A stretch of 64,000 bases of DNA from Cycas panzhihuaensis (GCA_023213395.1 CM041465.1:50227741-50291740); one strand, 5' to 3'; positions 21,925 to 33,957 are shown, numbered from the stretch's first letter. Translations and numbers: made by a program. Notes: generated by a model from the sequence alone, not told the origin.

Positions 21925-22332
21925 AGTGTTAAACTTGTAGATTTATCCCCCCTCTAGGAAAACCTCATGTAGTTCTAATTTAATGCAAATCCTCCTAAAT
22001 TTATCTTTAATAAGTAACTTTGTAAAAATATCTATCGGTTGTTCTTCACTGAGACAATATTCCATAATTAGCTTTCCTACTTTGACCATCTCCCATATAT
22101 AGTGGTGTTATATCTTAATATATTTGGTTTTAGCATAAAACTCAAGATTATTTGGTAGTCAAATAGTACTTTGACTATCTATAAAGATAGTTATTATGTT
22201 GCTTCAAATATCAAGAACTTCTAGGATTCCTTTCAACCAAACTGCTTTACGAGTACCCACTAAGAGTCCTTGGTGCTCTACCTTAGTAGAAGATAACACA
22301 AAAGTATATTAATTTTTTTATGGCCACGACAT
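21925..22332 (-). pseudogene. COP1 RNase H, C-terminal part
   Basis: The minus strand encodes the copia RNase H end: Leu-Ser-Ser-Thr-Lys-Val-Glu (normally Thr-Glu-Ala-Glu), then Asp-Ser-Gln-Ser-Thr-Ile, Lys-Thr-Lys-Tyr-Ile and a terminal Asp-Ile-Phe-Thr-Lys block. A few stops are present. The upstream part of the same domain is found across COP2 at 29963-30060. Confidence 0.7.
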
Positions 22333-22632
22333 TATAAAAGGAGTGGATCTATCCTTCATCTCCATGCATTAAACACAAAGGCAAACATGGGAGCAAGAGA
22401 GACTTGAGAGAAAGAAAGTATCTCTCACAAAATGGAGAGGTAAGAATGAGCCTCCTCAATTGAGATTTTACTTTTATATTGAGAGAGGGACCATTAGAGT
22501 TAGGTGAAATGAAATTACACATAATGTAAATGAAAGTGCATTTTACTTAAGTGATCTAATTTAAAGTTCACTTAAAACCCTTTTTAGAAATAATAAACTA
22601 ATGTAATGACCTTGTGACATTAACCCTTTTCA
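22333..22632 (-). repeat. COP2 3' LTR (in element orientation)
   Basis: Matches 29656-29957 over its whole length. It ends in CA at 22631-22632, directly before the polypurine tract. The outer end is placed at TATAAAAGG, presumably from an original TGTAAAAGG. Confidence 0.85.
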
Positions 22633-22646
22633 ATCTCCCCCTTAAT
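22633..22646 (-). other. COP2 polypurine tract
   Basis: On the minus strand ATTAAGGGGGAGAT abuts the LTR start TGAAAAGGG, a typical copia polypurine tract. Confidence 0.85.
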
Positions 22647-23089
22647 GGTAGAAGGTCATTTTATCCTATTTTATTCTATCCTATGAGGTCTTCATTTGAG
22701 CCTCTGTTAAAGCAAACTACTATGACACTTTTGTGGGAAACCCTCATGGGGAAGAAAACCCACAAATTTTCTAATCTGCTAACCTAGATCAGGTGGCTCT
22801 TTAAATGAAGTCAGATAGCCAATCAGTACAATAAATTTTATAGTTAAAATCTATTGACTCTCCATATACCATTTGGTCATCCCCCATGTCCTTTCAGGTT
22901 TTCACACAATCTAATTTTCTAAAATCATACAACCCTTATCCTTTCACACCCATTAGGGGTTTTCACGACTGGGATAAAGCATAGACTTATTGTTGTCCTT
23001 CTATGTCCAAAAGGGGTTTTCATGAATTAGACAGAGTATGATGGTTATATTATTATCTCCTTCAATCAGTTAGAGATGGAGGCCCTAAG
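22647..23089 (-). other. COP2 3' untranslated region, no gene seen
   Basis: About 440 bp between the end of pol and the polypurine tract. It contains short repeats of (T)AGGGGTTTTCA but no coding signal on either strand. Confidence 0.6.
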
Positions 23090-24680
23090 GCCGAGTTACT
23101 TTTGGAACTATTCAAACTTCACCCTCTTCAGTGGTTTGGTGAAGATATCAGCCACTTGATCTATTGTGGGGTAGTACTCTAGTTGAATTGTGCCATCATG
23201 AACTAGTTCTCTAATCCTATGGACTTTCGTACTTATATGTTTGGTACAATCATGAAATATAGGATTTTTAGCCATTTAGATTGTAGATTGATTATTTACA
23301 TGTAAGCTAGTAGAACTTATTTGGGTGGCATTTAATATATTTAATAATTTTCTAAGCCATATCACCTCCTTACTTGTCTCAGAAGTAGTAATATATTCAG
23401 CTTTGGTAGTTGAGTTTGCAACTATCTTCTACTGTCTGGATCTCCATGATATTGGTGTTGTTCCAAGAAATGTTACGTACTCAGACATAGATCTTCCTAT
23501 GTCTTTATCTCTAGCAAAGCCTAAATATGTGTATGCATAGAGTTTAAATTCTATATTAGGTTCATACAATAGACCCTATTTATTGGTCATCTTCAAGTAC
23601 CTCAACACTCATATTATAGCTTGCCAATGATTCTTATTAGGATTTATCATGAATCTTACAAGAATGTCGATAGAGTGTGCAATATTTAGCCTTATGTTAG
23701 TAGTATAGATGAGACTACCTACAAGTTACCTGTAGAATGTTACATTTACCTCCCTAGTATCACCAATAGTTGAGAGTTTAATATTAGGCTCCATAGGTGT
23801 ATGCACTGGTCGAGCGCCTTCTAACTGAAATTTTATTAGAAGATCGTTGATATATTTTTCTTGGGAGAGAAAGATTTTGCCATTCTTTTGAGTTACTTCA
23901 ATTCCCAAGTAATAATTCATCAACCCGAGATCAGATAATTTAAAAGTTTTAGCAAGGTCCTTCCTTAGCTGGCTAATTACTTATTCACTATTCCTCATTA
24001 TTAGCATATCATCCACAAAGATTAAGAGGTAAGTGACTTTATCATTTTGGTACTTTATGAATAATGTTGCATTAATATCTTGAAAGTCACAAACCTCATA
24101 TCCAAGTTACCTCATTCTTTTAGACAACTTGGTAAACCAAGCACGAAGGGCTTACTTTAGGCTATATAAGGACTTTTTGAGCATATAAACCTTATGCTCT
24201 TAACTGACAATCTCGTATTCTTCTGGCTAAGCCATGTAAATTTCTTCTTTAAGATCTCCATTAAGAAATGTGATCTTAGCATCGAGTTGGTGGATTTTCT
24301 AACCCTATTGAGTAGCTAAGGCTATAAGAGTTCTGATTGTATGTCACTTAGTTATAGGAGAAAAGATTTTAGTGTAGTTAATGCCTTCTCTTTGTGTGAA
24401 TCCTTTTGCTACCAACCTTGTCTTGTGTTTTTCTATGGTACTATCTTATCTATACTTGTTTTTGAACACCCATTTATTTTGAACTACCTTTCTTCCAAGT
24501 GGTAGATCAACATGCTCCCATATACTATTCTTGATAAGAGATTGGAACTCTTTGTTCATGGCATTTCTCCAAGTTGTATACTTTACAGCCTCTTGGTATG
24601 TTAGAGGCTCTTTATTAAGAGCAAGATGCAATTCTACTAACTCATGCTCAATAGAAAGTGATTCATGCATCCTTGCTCTA
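23090..24680 (-). pseudogene. COP2 reverse transcriptase and RNase H
   Basis: 24670-24446 encodes the start of copia reverse transcriptase (Ala-Met-Asn-Lys-Glu-Phe-x-Ser-Leu near the N terminus, Val-Gln-Asn-Lys-Trp-Val-Phe-Lys). The catalytic Phe-Val-Asp-Asp-Met is still readable near 24015. 23923-23726 holds the Tyr-Tyr-Leu-Gly-Ile-Glu-Val stretch and Ala-Arg-Pro-Val-His-Thr-Pro-Met. RNase H follows with Asn-Asn-Gln-Ser-Thr-Ile (about 23300) and Asp-Ile-Phe-Thr-Lys-Pro-Leu near the end (about 23140). Several stops and frameshifts separate these. Confidence 0.82.
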
Positions 24681-24899
24681 TGGGCACTTCTAGTACTAAT
24701 TTACCTATCTCATCTAGTTGTATATCCTTGCGTAGCTAGTAGGCTTCATAAAAACCTTAAGTTGGTAATGAGGTCTTCATTTCCATAGCCTCTTGGTCTT
24801 TGTTTGATCCTGAAAAGGATAATATGAAATGTTTGGCATAGAGGAAGTTAACGATGCTGGAGAAGATGGGTAAGCCACAGATGTTGGAGAAGATGATCC

Positions 24900-26330
24900 T
24901 TATGTAATGGCTTTACCTTTCTTAACTTGGTTGTTCATAAATAATAGTGTTGGATGTGTATACATTGGCTGGGAGTCACAAGTTGTATCCTCCAAGGCTC
25001 TATTATTAGATTCTAAGATTTTGAGTAGCTGTTGAGCATCTCCCTCCCTAAATTTTAGAATATAAACATTAAATTTAGTAGCATCATTAAATTTATATAA
25101 AGGCATCTTGGAGTCAAATCTAAGTAATTAATGTTCAGTCTCTACAAAGATAACATCTCTAGTGGTTATGATCTTATGCTATGAAGGTATGAAAAGTTTG
25201 TACCATTTTTTGTCCATAGGATATTCGACAAAGATGCCTTTGATGGCTCTATCTTGGAGCTTGTTTCTATGTTCCTTCTGAATGTGAGCATAACAAGTAG
25301 AGCCAAAATTTTTGAAGTGAGAGATAGAGGGGTTTTGTCCATACCACATTTCATGTGGAGAGGGGCCAAGCTTAGAGGGACTAATAGTGTTGATGCAATA
25401 CACATCAGTCTAAATAGCCTCAACCCAAAGATAGAGAGGGACATTCTTATATACCATCATAGCATGAGCCATGTTCATGATTATCATGTTCATGCACTCG
25501 GCGACTACATTTTGCTGGGGTGTACCTGTAATAATGGTCTGATGTTTGATTCCATGTTGATATAGGTACGATTCAAACTCATTAAATGTGTACTCTCCAC
25601 CATTGTTAGTCCTAAGTATTTTGATCTTAAATCTAGATTCATTTTCAACATGAGCCTTGAAAGCTTGAAACATAGAAAAAGCTTCATCTTTCTTTGCAAC
25701 AAAAGTAACCCATACTTTCTTGGTAAAATCATCAATGAAAGTAATATAGTACCACTTCTATTTGAGAGAAGGGGTGGATATAGGACCATATATATCTGAG
25801 TGTACAAGCTATAAAGGTTGGCTAGATTTCCACTGACTATGAAGAAAGGGTTATCTTTGAGATTTGACAATAGGATATGCTTCGCATTTAAAGGGATTAG
25901 AGGAGAGCCTAAGTAAACCAGGAAGAGTGGTATGTAGTTCTCTTAAACAATCAATTTTGATATGGCCCATACAATCATGGCATAGGGCCGCTTGGGATAA
26001 CTTTTGAGGAGTCAAGGTTATGGTAAAAGCAAAGTTATCATCAGCATAGTTGGCTTCAGAGGATGGTGAGCTAGTTAGGTGAAAAAGTTTGCTATCAAGA
26101 ATTCTGGTCATAACCATAGTATTTAAACAAGGGTGAATGACATAGAGAGTTTGATTATTTGCAATTACACTCAGATCAAATCCATGAGAGATAAGGGTGG
26201 ACAGGGGCAACATGTTCTGCTTCATAGCAAGAATATATAAAACATTAACAAGTATAAAATCTGGAAGGCCTGGGAGTTTTAGGCAAACAGTTCTAAGTCC
26301 TTCGACTAGATGATATGATTTGTCAGCCAT
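24900..26330 (-). pseudogene. COP2 GAG-pre-integrase and integrase
   Basis: 26330-25851 is open and includes the region upstream of integrase and part of the HHCC zinc finger (Cys-Met-Gly-His). The core follows in two overlapping frames: 25870-25505 with first-block residues, and 25673-25410 with Leu-Arg-Thr-Asn-Asn-Gly-Gly-Glu-Tyr, where the second catalytic Asp is Asn, and Pro-Gln-Gln-Asn-Val-Val-Ala-Glu, which keeps the catalytic Glu. 25403-25179 carries the C-terminal His-Glu-Met-Trp-Tyr and Asn-Phe-Gly-Ser-Thr-Cys-Tyr-Ala motifs. 25106-24900 is the Ser/Asn/Gln-rich linker to reverse transcriptase. Confidence 0.8.
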
Positions 26331-26431
26331 GTGTACAACACCATAAACTTCAAAGTCAAAATCTTAAAAGAACTATCAATAACAAGGCATGTGTTGTGTT
26401 GCTCCACTATCCATGATCTACGATGAAGTAT

Positions 26432-27735
26432 TTAAGGTGGCACTATTTTTAACTCCAAGTGGTGACTGCAAAAGTGAATAAGCATAGCCACAATGAGCCT
26501 CAATATACTTAGTGGATCTATCAATAACATTTGATGAAGTGGTCCAAATTCTTTGAAGGTGTGTATAAGCAAATTACATTCCACTAAAAGCATCTTTAAA
26601 AGAAGTATTATCAACATTATATGCACCATGGTATTGTTGATAACTTGGTAGTTTATTGGTGGTAGTTCTGTAAGTTTTGGAATAATGTCCTTTTCTATTA
26701 TATCTTGGGCACACAAAATTATTTAATTTTCAGTCCCATAAGAAGTATTAGGCTAGTTGGATTGTCTCTGATTACTAGATCTAAGTCCAGGTTGATTATT
26801 TTAGCCTTGGCCTTGAGACTGTTTTGGTTGGAGTTAAGGAGCCTATTAACCAAGAGGACGTTGTCCTTGTTGTCTACCTCTTCCTCTTACATGGGAATTA
26901 CCACCTCTGCGAGAGTATAGACCTTGATTTTTTGTATAACAAAGATCTTCTTCCACTTCAAAAGTAGCATTAACTAGATCTAATATAGTGGCAAAGTTGG
27001 TATCAAAGGTCTCATCAAATTCAATGAACTTATCAGTAAGAACGTTAAAGTTTAGAGTCTTCCAAGTGCCATTAGATTGAAGACTTCCTGGTAGATTTTT
27101 ATAATCTAGGATATGGAGACATGACTGAATCAAGAAAGCCCATGTAATGCATTGAGTTTTAAAATCTTTATCAATGGATTGCTTAATTGGATGAAGGAGA
27201 TTGATTATCTCACTTACGTGTCCTTTCTGCATTTTTAATTTATTCATCTTTAGCACTAATTGAATAAATTCTAAGTCTAATTTAGTGTCAAAGTTCTTCT
27301 TAAGAACTTTAAGAACTTTCCATGTTGTATCATGTACAACTTTACCAATGAGATTGTGCAAGGAATAATCAGTGACAAGTAGTATCCCTGCATGAATTTT
27401 ATCATCATCAAGCTCCCATTAGTGTTTAGCTACAGCTTCAGTGGGAGCAGTTAGAGCACCTCCTCCAAAAGTAGATGAGGTAGTTGTAGCTACAATAGAT
27501 GATGTAGGTTGCAATTGATCTATGTACAGACCTTCATACTTTGTGGCATTTCTGACACTAATGAACCACATGTCCCAATTTTCTTTCCTTTTTAGAATGC
27601 AGTTCACATTTTACTTGAATTGTGAAGATATGATGTCTTTTGAGAAGGGAAGAAATGAACAAGGGACAATAAAAGTGATAGAAATAAATGACCAATCACT
27701 ATTTATAAATGAGAGATACAATGAAGTAGTGTAGC
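26432..27735 (-). pseudogene. COP2 gag
   Basis: 27607-27419 encodes the N-terminal part of a copia gag (Glu-Asn-Trp-Asp-Met-Trp near its start). 27361-26846 covers the UBN2-like capsid half and an Arg/Gly-rich tail. Past 26716 a zinc knuckle is still visible in one frame, with a Gly-His-Tyr-Ser-Lys centre but two Cys changed to Tyr. No convincing start ATG is preserved; coding similarity begins around 27690. Confidence 0.75.
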
Positions 27736-29643
27736 AGAAGGAATAAGAAGTGAGAATGGTTGCTCAATGATGAAGGGAGCAACTTAGAGAAAAGTCACCA
27801 ATACTTGTAACAAATATTAACCCGACGCAATAAGAATATAAGAAGCGCTGTGATAAAAAATAACCACTAACACTTATGGCAAATATTAACTTGATATAGC
27901 AGGAATATGAGAAGCACTATGATTGTGATTATACTATGGATCATTTTTTACAAATAAGTAAGTGATCAATATACAAGATTATAGGCCAATATAGAAGTTG
28001 ACATCATTGGGTGTACACAACTTGAAACTCAAATATAGGATGTGTAATCAACCCAATAACCTCTAACTTGTGTCCAATATGTAGTTGAGGTTGTTGAAGG
28101 GATGCCTAGGGTTTTAGTAGAATTAAGTTGGACTTCACCTACGATACTCATAATTGTGCTTGGTGATGAAATCCAAGTCACAATGGAGCTCAAGTATCCC
28201 TAATCCTCACCCAGTTCACCAATGAACAGCTATATACCTCCTCTAAAGAGTGGTACATGTATACCCATGGCTATGAAAGATATTAGATTGGGTATATTTT
28301 AATCTTGTATTAAAGTTTTAGTTTTTTCGGTTGGTTATTAGGATAATCCCTAATTGAGGCACAATGTAATGGCTAACCAAACCTCACCTATATTCAGGTT
28401 TATTCCAATCCCAACTTGAAACCCACACCTCCTTTATGGCATGGAATTTTACCAACCAAGATATCTCAACCTTAGCAAGTGTGTGAATAGGCACAAGATG
28501 GTGGAAAATAGCATACATGATGTGTTCCTTTTAGGAAGAGTAAAAAGATTATTGAATTGTATCAAATGTATATTTAACTGAAAATAGAATACTTGCTTGG
28601 AGTGCTTACTTAGAGTGTCTTTAGAGTGCTTACTTTAAGTGATTTTAGAGTGTTGAAATGTAATGCTAATAAGTGATTAAGGACACCAGATATTACTCTA
28701 ATCCAAGTGTTTTTTTTCTCACTTTTATAATGGGCTTTTAAGCCTTACAAAAAGAAGGAAGAAAATTTTTTCACTTTTTTTTTTAAATACAAAAGAAAGT
28801 AGTCTTCACTAAATCAGCAATAACTTTCTCCTACGATGACGAAATGAAGTGGTAAGTTTTGTGCTATAAACTAGATTCAGATCTTCATATTCAAGAAGTG
28901 GAATCAGGTCCAAATAAGTTATGAAAAGTTTTTGGTAGCCCGACAAAGTTAGAAGATTATATTTTTATAGAATTCTTACTAAAAATAATTGTTATTCACT
29001 AAAACAACAATAACTTCCTCATACGACATCAAAATTGGATATCAATTTTTGTGCTAGAAAGTGGACTCAAAGCCTCATCTTTGACAATTGGAATCACATT
29101 AATTAGAGCTCTTTAGAAAATTTTGTAGACCTGTGAAGTTTAATAAGCTAATTTTATTTCTACAAAAAAATTAACTGGCTAATATCTCATTAACATATGA
29201 TACTATATGAAATTTCCATCATTTTTTTATCACCAGGATTCCAATATGGGCAAGGTTAGAGAATACAATGATGGATATTTAAATGGCTAGAAATTCTTTT
29301 AAAAAAATGGGTTAAACCTCCCCTAACAATCATTCTTCTAAAAGCTAAAAAATTTTCAACAGCATTTCCCCTTGTTAAATGGACAAAAAAAGAGAAGAAA
29401 AGAAGAATGTGATAACATGAATGGCCACCAAAGAATTGGAATCCTTGGGCCTTACAACTCCTTGTATTATGCTTCTAAACCTGTAAAAGAGAAAGGAAAA
29501 TCAAATAATACAAAATATGCTATAATAATAACTTGAAAATATTTCTAAATCCACTTTCACAACCTCCTTCACCACATAGATTATGGGGGAGAAGGAACTG
29601 ATGGCTCAATTGCAAGTGCAAGTGAGGAATATGAAGGAAGTAA
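27736..29643 (-). other. COP2 leader with internal tandem repeats
   Basis: A long 1.9-kb untranslated leader without a coding signal. It contains a 69-bp direct duplication (27796 and 27865, about 75% alike). It also has a diverged tandem repeat of about 185 bp starting near 28803, 28990 and 29170, each with a CAATAACTTCCTCATACGA-like block and a Trp-like TGGAATC block. The same block type occurs in the CHR LTR. Confidence 0.6.
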
Positions 29644-29655
29644 GCTCTAATACCA
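29644..29655 (-). other. COP2 primer-binding site
   Basis: On the minus strand TGGTATTAGAGC differs by one base from the initiator-Met tRNA complement TGGTATCAGAGC and directly abuts the LTR. Confidence 0.88.
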
Positions 29656-29957
29656 CATAAAAGGAGTGGGTCTATCCTTTATCTCCATGCACTAAATACA
29701 AAGGCAAACATACGAGCAAGAGAGACTTGAGAGAAAGAAAGTAGCTCTCACAAAATGGGGAGGTAAGAATGAGCCTCCTCCATTGAACTTTTACTTTTAT
29801 ATTGAGAGAGAAAGCATTAGAGTTAGGTGAAATGAAATTACATATAATGCACATAAAAGGGCATTTCACTTAAGTGATCTAATTTAAAGTTCACTTAAGA
29901 CCCGTTTTAGAAATAATCAACTAATGTAATAACCTTGTGACATTAACCCCTTTTACA
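29656..29957 (-). repeat. COP2 5' LTR (in element orientation)
   Basis: 302 bp, about 91% identical to 22333-22632. It ends in ACA at 29955-29957. Confidence 0.85.
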
Positions 29958-29962
29958 TTTGT

Positions 29963-31216
29963 CTACCACTAATACTAAATGTGTATCCTACAGTAGATTT
30001 TTTATTTTTGGAGTTATTACCTTAGTTAGCATCAGTATATCCTTATAATCGTACATCACCATCTCTCAAATACTCTAAACTAAGATTTAGAGAAACTTTT
30101 AAATATCTTAGAATTCTTTTAACTATAGCCCAATATGGCTCTTGAGGATTTTGCATATATCGAGAGACTAATCCATCAACATAAGAAATGTCTAGTCTAG
30201 TATGAGTTAAATAAATTATACCCCCTATAACACTTCTATATAATGTTCCATCAATTATAGGCATTTGCATATCCTTCAAAAGTTTCATACTTTTGACAAC
30301 CTATGTACTTACAGGTTTGTAATCCTTCATCCTAAACTTCTCAAACAATGATTCATCATACTTCCTCTATGTCACCAATATCTTATCTTTCAGCTGCCTT
30401 ATTTCAATTCCTAAAAAGCAATGAATGAGCCCCATGTCTGTCATATTAAAATTCTCCTACAAATGTGCTTTCATCACCATAATCTCCTCATGATAACTCC
30501 CTATAATAATCAAAACATCATTATATATAATAATCACTATAATAGATAAAGTAGACTTCTTGATATACAAATTTGGCTCAAAATCTATCATAACAAATCC
30601 TTTATCCTTTAAGGTCACATCAATCTTCACAAACCATGCTTAAGATGCTTGTTTTAAACCATATAAAGATTTCTCCAAATGGCACACAAACTTTTCACGT
30701 CCTTCCTGAATGAAACTAGGAGGTTGTACCATATAAATGTCTTCTTTCAGTTTACCATTAAGGAATGTAGACTTTACATCCATCTGATGTATATCCCATC
30801 TATATTTAGTTGCAATGGAAAGGACCAATCTAACTATAGTCATCTTTGAGACTGGTGCAAAAGTCTCATCATAATATATCCCTTCTTTCTATTTAAAACC
30901 TTAGGTGATAAGTTTAGCCTTAAGCTTTTCAACTTTTCCATTGGCTTTAAACTTTGTTTTATAGACCCACTTACATTCAACCAAGTTTTTCCCTAAAGGT
31001 AATCAAATTAGATCCCAAGTGTTATTCTTCAATATAGAATGATTCTCCTCCTCCATTGCAACTAACCATTGAGGATTCTTCTTTGCTTCAGTAAAAGAAC
31101 CTGGCTCATGAGAGAATATGGTATTTACCATAAGAGCATGATCGGCATATTGGCTTCTAGTTCTTTAAGTATCTGATGGGTCTACAGTCATACTAGATGT
31201 TTTAATCATATATGAC
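29963..31216 (-). pseudogene. COP1 reverse transcriptase and start of RNase H
   Basis: 31090-30980 encodes the copia entry region with an Ala-Met-Glu-Glu-Glu-like block and Asn-Asn-Thr-Trp. 30843-30640 carries Ile-His-Gln-Met-Asp-Val-Lys-x-x-Phe-Leu-Asn-Gly and the Leu-Tyr-Gly-Leu-Lys-Gln motif. The catalytic motif near 30520 reads Tyr-Asn-Asp-Val instead of Tyr-Val-Asp-Asp. 30288-30043 holds the Ile-Gly-Gly-Ile-Ile-Tyr-Leu and Arg-Ile-Leu-Arg-Tyr-Leu-Lys blocks leading into RNase H, which breaks off at the COP2 LTR (29957) and resumes at 22332. Numerous stops are present. Confidence 0.78.
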
Positions 31217-33937
31217 TGTCATGTACCCGATCGCACTCCACAACCCTCTGTGTTACCTCCACATTGCCTCGAGCCCCTGTCATTTAGTGTGATCCGCTCA
31301 CACCTCAGTTAGCTACCATGACCCCTAGTTTCCCTAGGAGTGGTAAGCACTTTCACCTATTTTTAGCATTCCTGGGACCATTTCCTTGTGATATCCTGCT
31401 CGGTCTAGTCAACTCACTCCTTTAGACTATCCCCAGCCACATGGACAAGAGGACTGGCCCCTCCTAGGCCTAGGATATCCCTGTTTTGGGTTCCTAGGAC
31501 CCTTATTTTTGTTATTGTTGCACCTTGATTTATGCCGTCAGAACTTAGCGATCTGCCAAGTTTGTCGTGGTACCGCGAAGTTTACCATGGTGCGACTATT
31601 TCTCATTGTTTTTTTAATCTGCCATGATAATTCCCACCCTTTTTGTGGAACTGCCACATGGATAAGTCCCAAATCAGCCCTACCCGAACCCTAATCGCTC
31701 GATTAGGGTTAGGATAGGTATATATCCCAAAAACATACTCATTTTCCATCTTCTTGGCTCTCAAACAAGACTTCTCTTCTTCTCTTCTCTCAATTCTCAT
31801 AGGGATGCTCTGCAAAATACTTGGAATACCTACGTTTCTAGCATACTAGCTTGGAACTTGCCTGTTGCACCACTGTTTCGTGGTAACAAGCCTCTCCATC
31901 AACATCTCCAAGCAAAGATTTGCGCCCAGGAGTGGCCTCCACGTGCACCCTTCAGTCTCTTGCGAGCTTTCTCCTCCTACAACTCGGAAACACATTGTAA
32001 GCTCCTCCAACCTATTATTCTCTAATATCCATAGGGGAAGACCTGCTCTTATCTTAGCTCAGTAGGTACCCTTCTTCATTTCTTATCCTTTGCTTTAAGT
32101 TTAGCTTATAAGGCAAGTTCTTTTAGCATACACTTCATGTCTTGGTGTTCTACCATATAAAAGTGTAATTCTTCCATTTATTATTGCATGTAACCTCAGT
32201 ATCCCTTGTCCTCTCTTTCCTATCTCCAAGAAGGCTATGGGAGAGGACCCATAAGGTGTGAGTAGAGGGAGTAAGATGGGATCTGTACCCACTAGGCCTA
32301 CTCTCCAATGGCAAACCCTACTCCTCCTTCCTCTCCCTCACCTATGCCTTTCTTGGTACGCCCTGAGGACCTTTAGGATTGGGCTTGCACTAAGTTTCAA
32401 CATGTGTAGCACTTATTGCACTGGACTCAGACCTGCATGCCTCATTTTGGGCCTTTCTTTCAACCCTACACAGCGTCCAGCACTCACCCTTAGCCTTGGT
32501 ACCGCCTACGTTGTAACCTATTGCCTATAGCACATCTGTAACACCGACAACTACCTACAAACTTTACAACACCCATCATCTTCCTGTTATTTCACCTATA
32601 GGCTGTCCTATTTGCTACTCTTTACACTTTGGGGCAGCGTGGAGGTACATAGACTAGAGGGTTAGCCATTTTGAGGCTAACCTCCTTCCCTCTTGGAAGG
32701 TTTCAGTGCTTTCTTTTGGAGATATTTTAGAGTTGTCTTTTATGGAGAATTGACTAACATAACATATTATATTTTAGCAGTTTGTCATTATATCATTATA
32801 TGCATATTTGTTCTATTTCTTGGAAGCCCTCTTGGGAGGGCAAAGGTCTTTATGAATGCAGGTTACGTGGCAGTATTTGCAAGGGTAAGGAAGTACTCCA
32901 ATCCTAGTAGACCCCTGCCTTCTTCATTTCCTTTATCATCTTCTCTAGTTTTGTGCTTTCTCGCACAGTCGTTTGCTCTTTCCGTTTCATTTCTCTTTAT
33001 ACGGGGGAAGGTAAGGAAGCCCCCACTCCACCTTCATCATAACGTTGGCTACACATTGAGCGAGGACGAGAAGATAAACATGACTCCTAGGTGAAGGCCC
33101 TCTTCCAACCGCACGACCTTCCGGGTACGTACCCTACCTTCTCACTTCGCTCTTCTTTTTTTTATTTTTTGTTCAGCACATATGCTTGCATGATAAACTA
33201 CACTAAAAGAGAAAGGGTAATAAGTGATTCATGTGCTTTAATCTTGCATTTATGTATTGCATGAATGCTTTCTTAGGAAAGAGCACTTTATAGGAATCTT
33301 ACCACCCCTTTTTTCTCACCCAAAGCATAAACATTCCCTTAGTTGCATATTCACTTTAGCATGCATGTTTGATTGCATGTGAAACATTTCTTTCCATAAA
33401 CTTTTATTGATAAAAGGAAACAAGAGAGAGAGGGAGTGTTGGTTACATTTTCTTTCATTTCTAAAAGCACACACACATAACATCACTTCTGCTTCTTCAC
33501 GCATGGCCCATCTTCGCCATCACTCCTACTAACTTTAGGCCCATCCTAGGTCAATAGACATAGGAAAGATTCTTGCCGCTATATTGCAGTCCCATTCCGT
33601 TTGTCTGTACGTCATACCCGTGTCATACATCTTTCCTACCAGGTCCATCTACTTTGCTAGGCCTCCTCCTCCCTTCCGACCATCCAGGGGTGGGAGGACC
33701 TCGTCCTTTGGGGTTACCCGAGATACCCCTATGTGTATGTCACCCCTCAAAACCAAAAGCGAAAGCTACTCCGAGGAAGTTAGGCACCATTCGTAGGTCT
33801 CGAACTTGCGCTCTGGTACATGGACGTCCTGTGTGGTGTTCTCTTCTGCTTGTAGGATTCTATTCATATTCTAGCATTGGTCGTTGACTAACTTGATCCC
33901 TACTAAGTGTAGTGACCATCCCACAGATGTGACTCCA
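31217..33937 (+). repeat. TatB 5' LTR, first about 216 bp missing
   Basis: 2.7 kb. It matches the 3' LTR from 45677 on, so relative to that copy (start 45461) about 216 bp of the LTR beginning are absent. It ends at CA 33936-33937, directly before the primer site. It contains a promoter region near 31687-31726. Two open frames (32693-33094 and 33573-33887) recur in the other LTR but show no recognised domain. Confidence 0.85.
31687..31726 (+). promoter_or_regulatory. TatB LTR promoter: telo-box palindrome plus TATA
   Basis: TATATATC at 31719-31726 is a good TATA box. Just upstream lies a perfect inverted repeat: left arm AACCCTAATCG (31687-31697), two-base spacer CT, right arm CGATTAGGGTT (31700-31710). 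The arms contain the AACCCTAA telo-box core, a known plant promoter element. Transcription should start about 30 bp downstream, making this the U3/R boundary. The equivalent region is deleted from the 3' LTR. Confidence 0.6.
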
Positions 33938-33957
33938 TTGGCGACCATACTAGGGAC
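33938..33957 (+). other. TatB primer-binding site
   Basis: TTGGCGACCATACTAGGGAC directly follows the LTR. It corresponds to TatC 53867-53886 and TatA 1997-2014. The pattern resembles Arg-type tRNA primer sites of Tat/Ogre elements rather than the usual initiator-Met site. Confidence 0.75.

Larger units (their letters stand above)
22333..29957 (-). mobile_element. COP2: Ty1/copia element nested in COP1, minus strand
   Basis: 7.6 kb with LTRs of 300 and 302 bp at about 91% identity by hand count, an initiator-Met-type primer site next to the right LTR and a polypurine tract next to the left one. Gag, integrase, reverse transcriptase and RNase H follow in copia order on the minus strand. It splits the COP1 RNase H. 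The flanking pentamers (GACAT on the left, TTTGT on the right) do not match, so the target duplication has decayed or the ends are off by a few bases. Confidence 0.88.

Noticed and set aside
31217-31230. TG at 31217 as the true start of the TatB 5' LTR
   Set aside because: The other LTR extends 216 bp further to TGTTTCCC next to a polypurine tract, and TatC begins at the same place, so 31217 is a deletion end.
33573-33887. LTR open frame as a host gene
   Set aside because: It lies inside a repeat present at both ends of TatB, with mostly amino-acid-changing differences and no domain.
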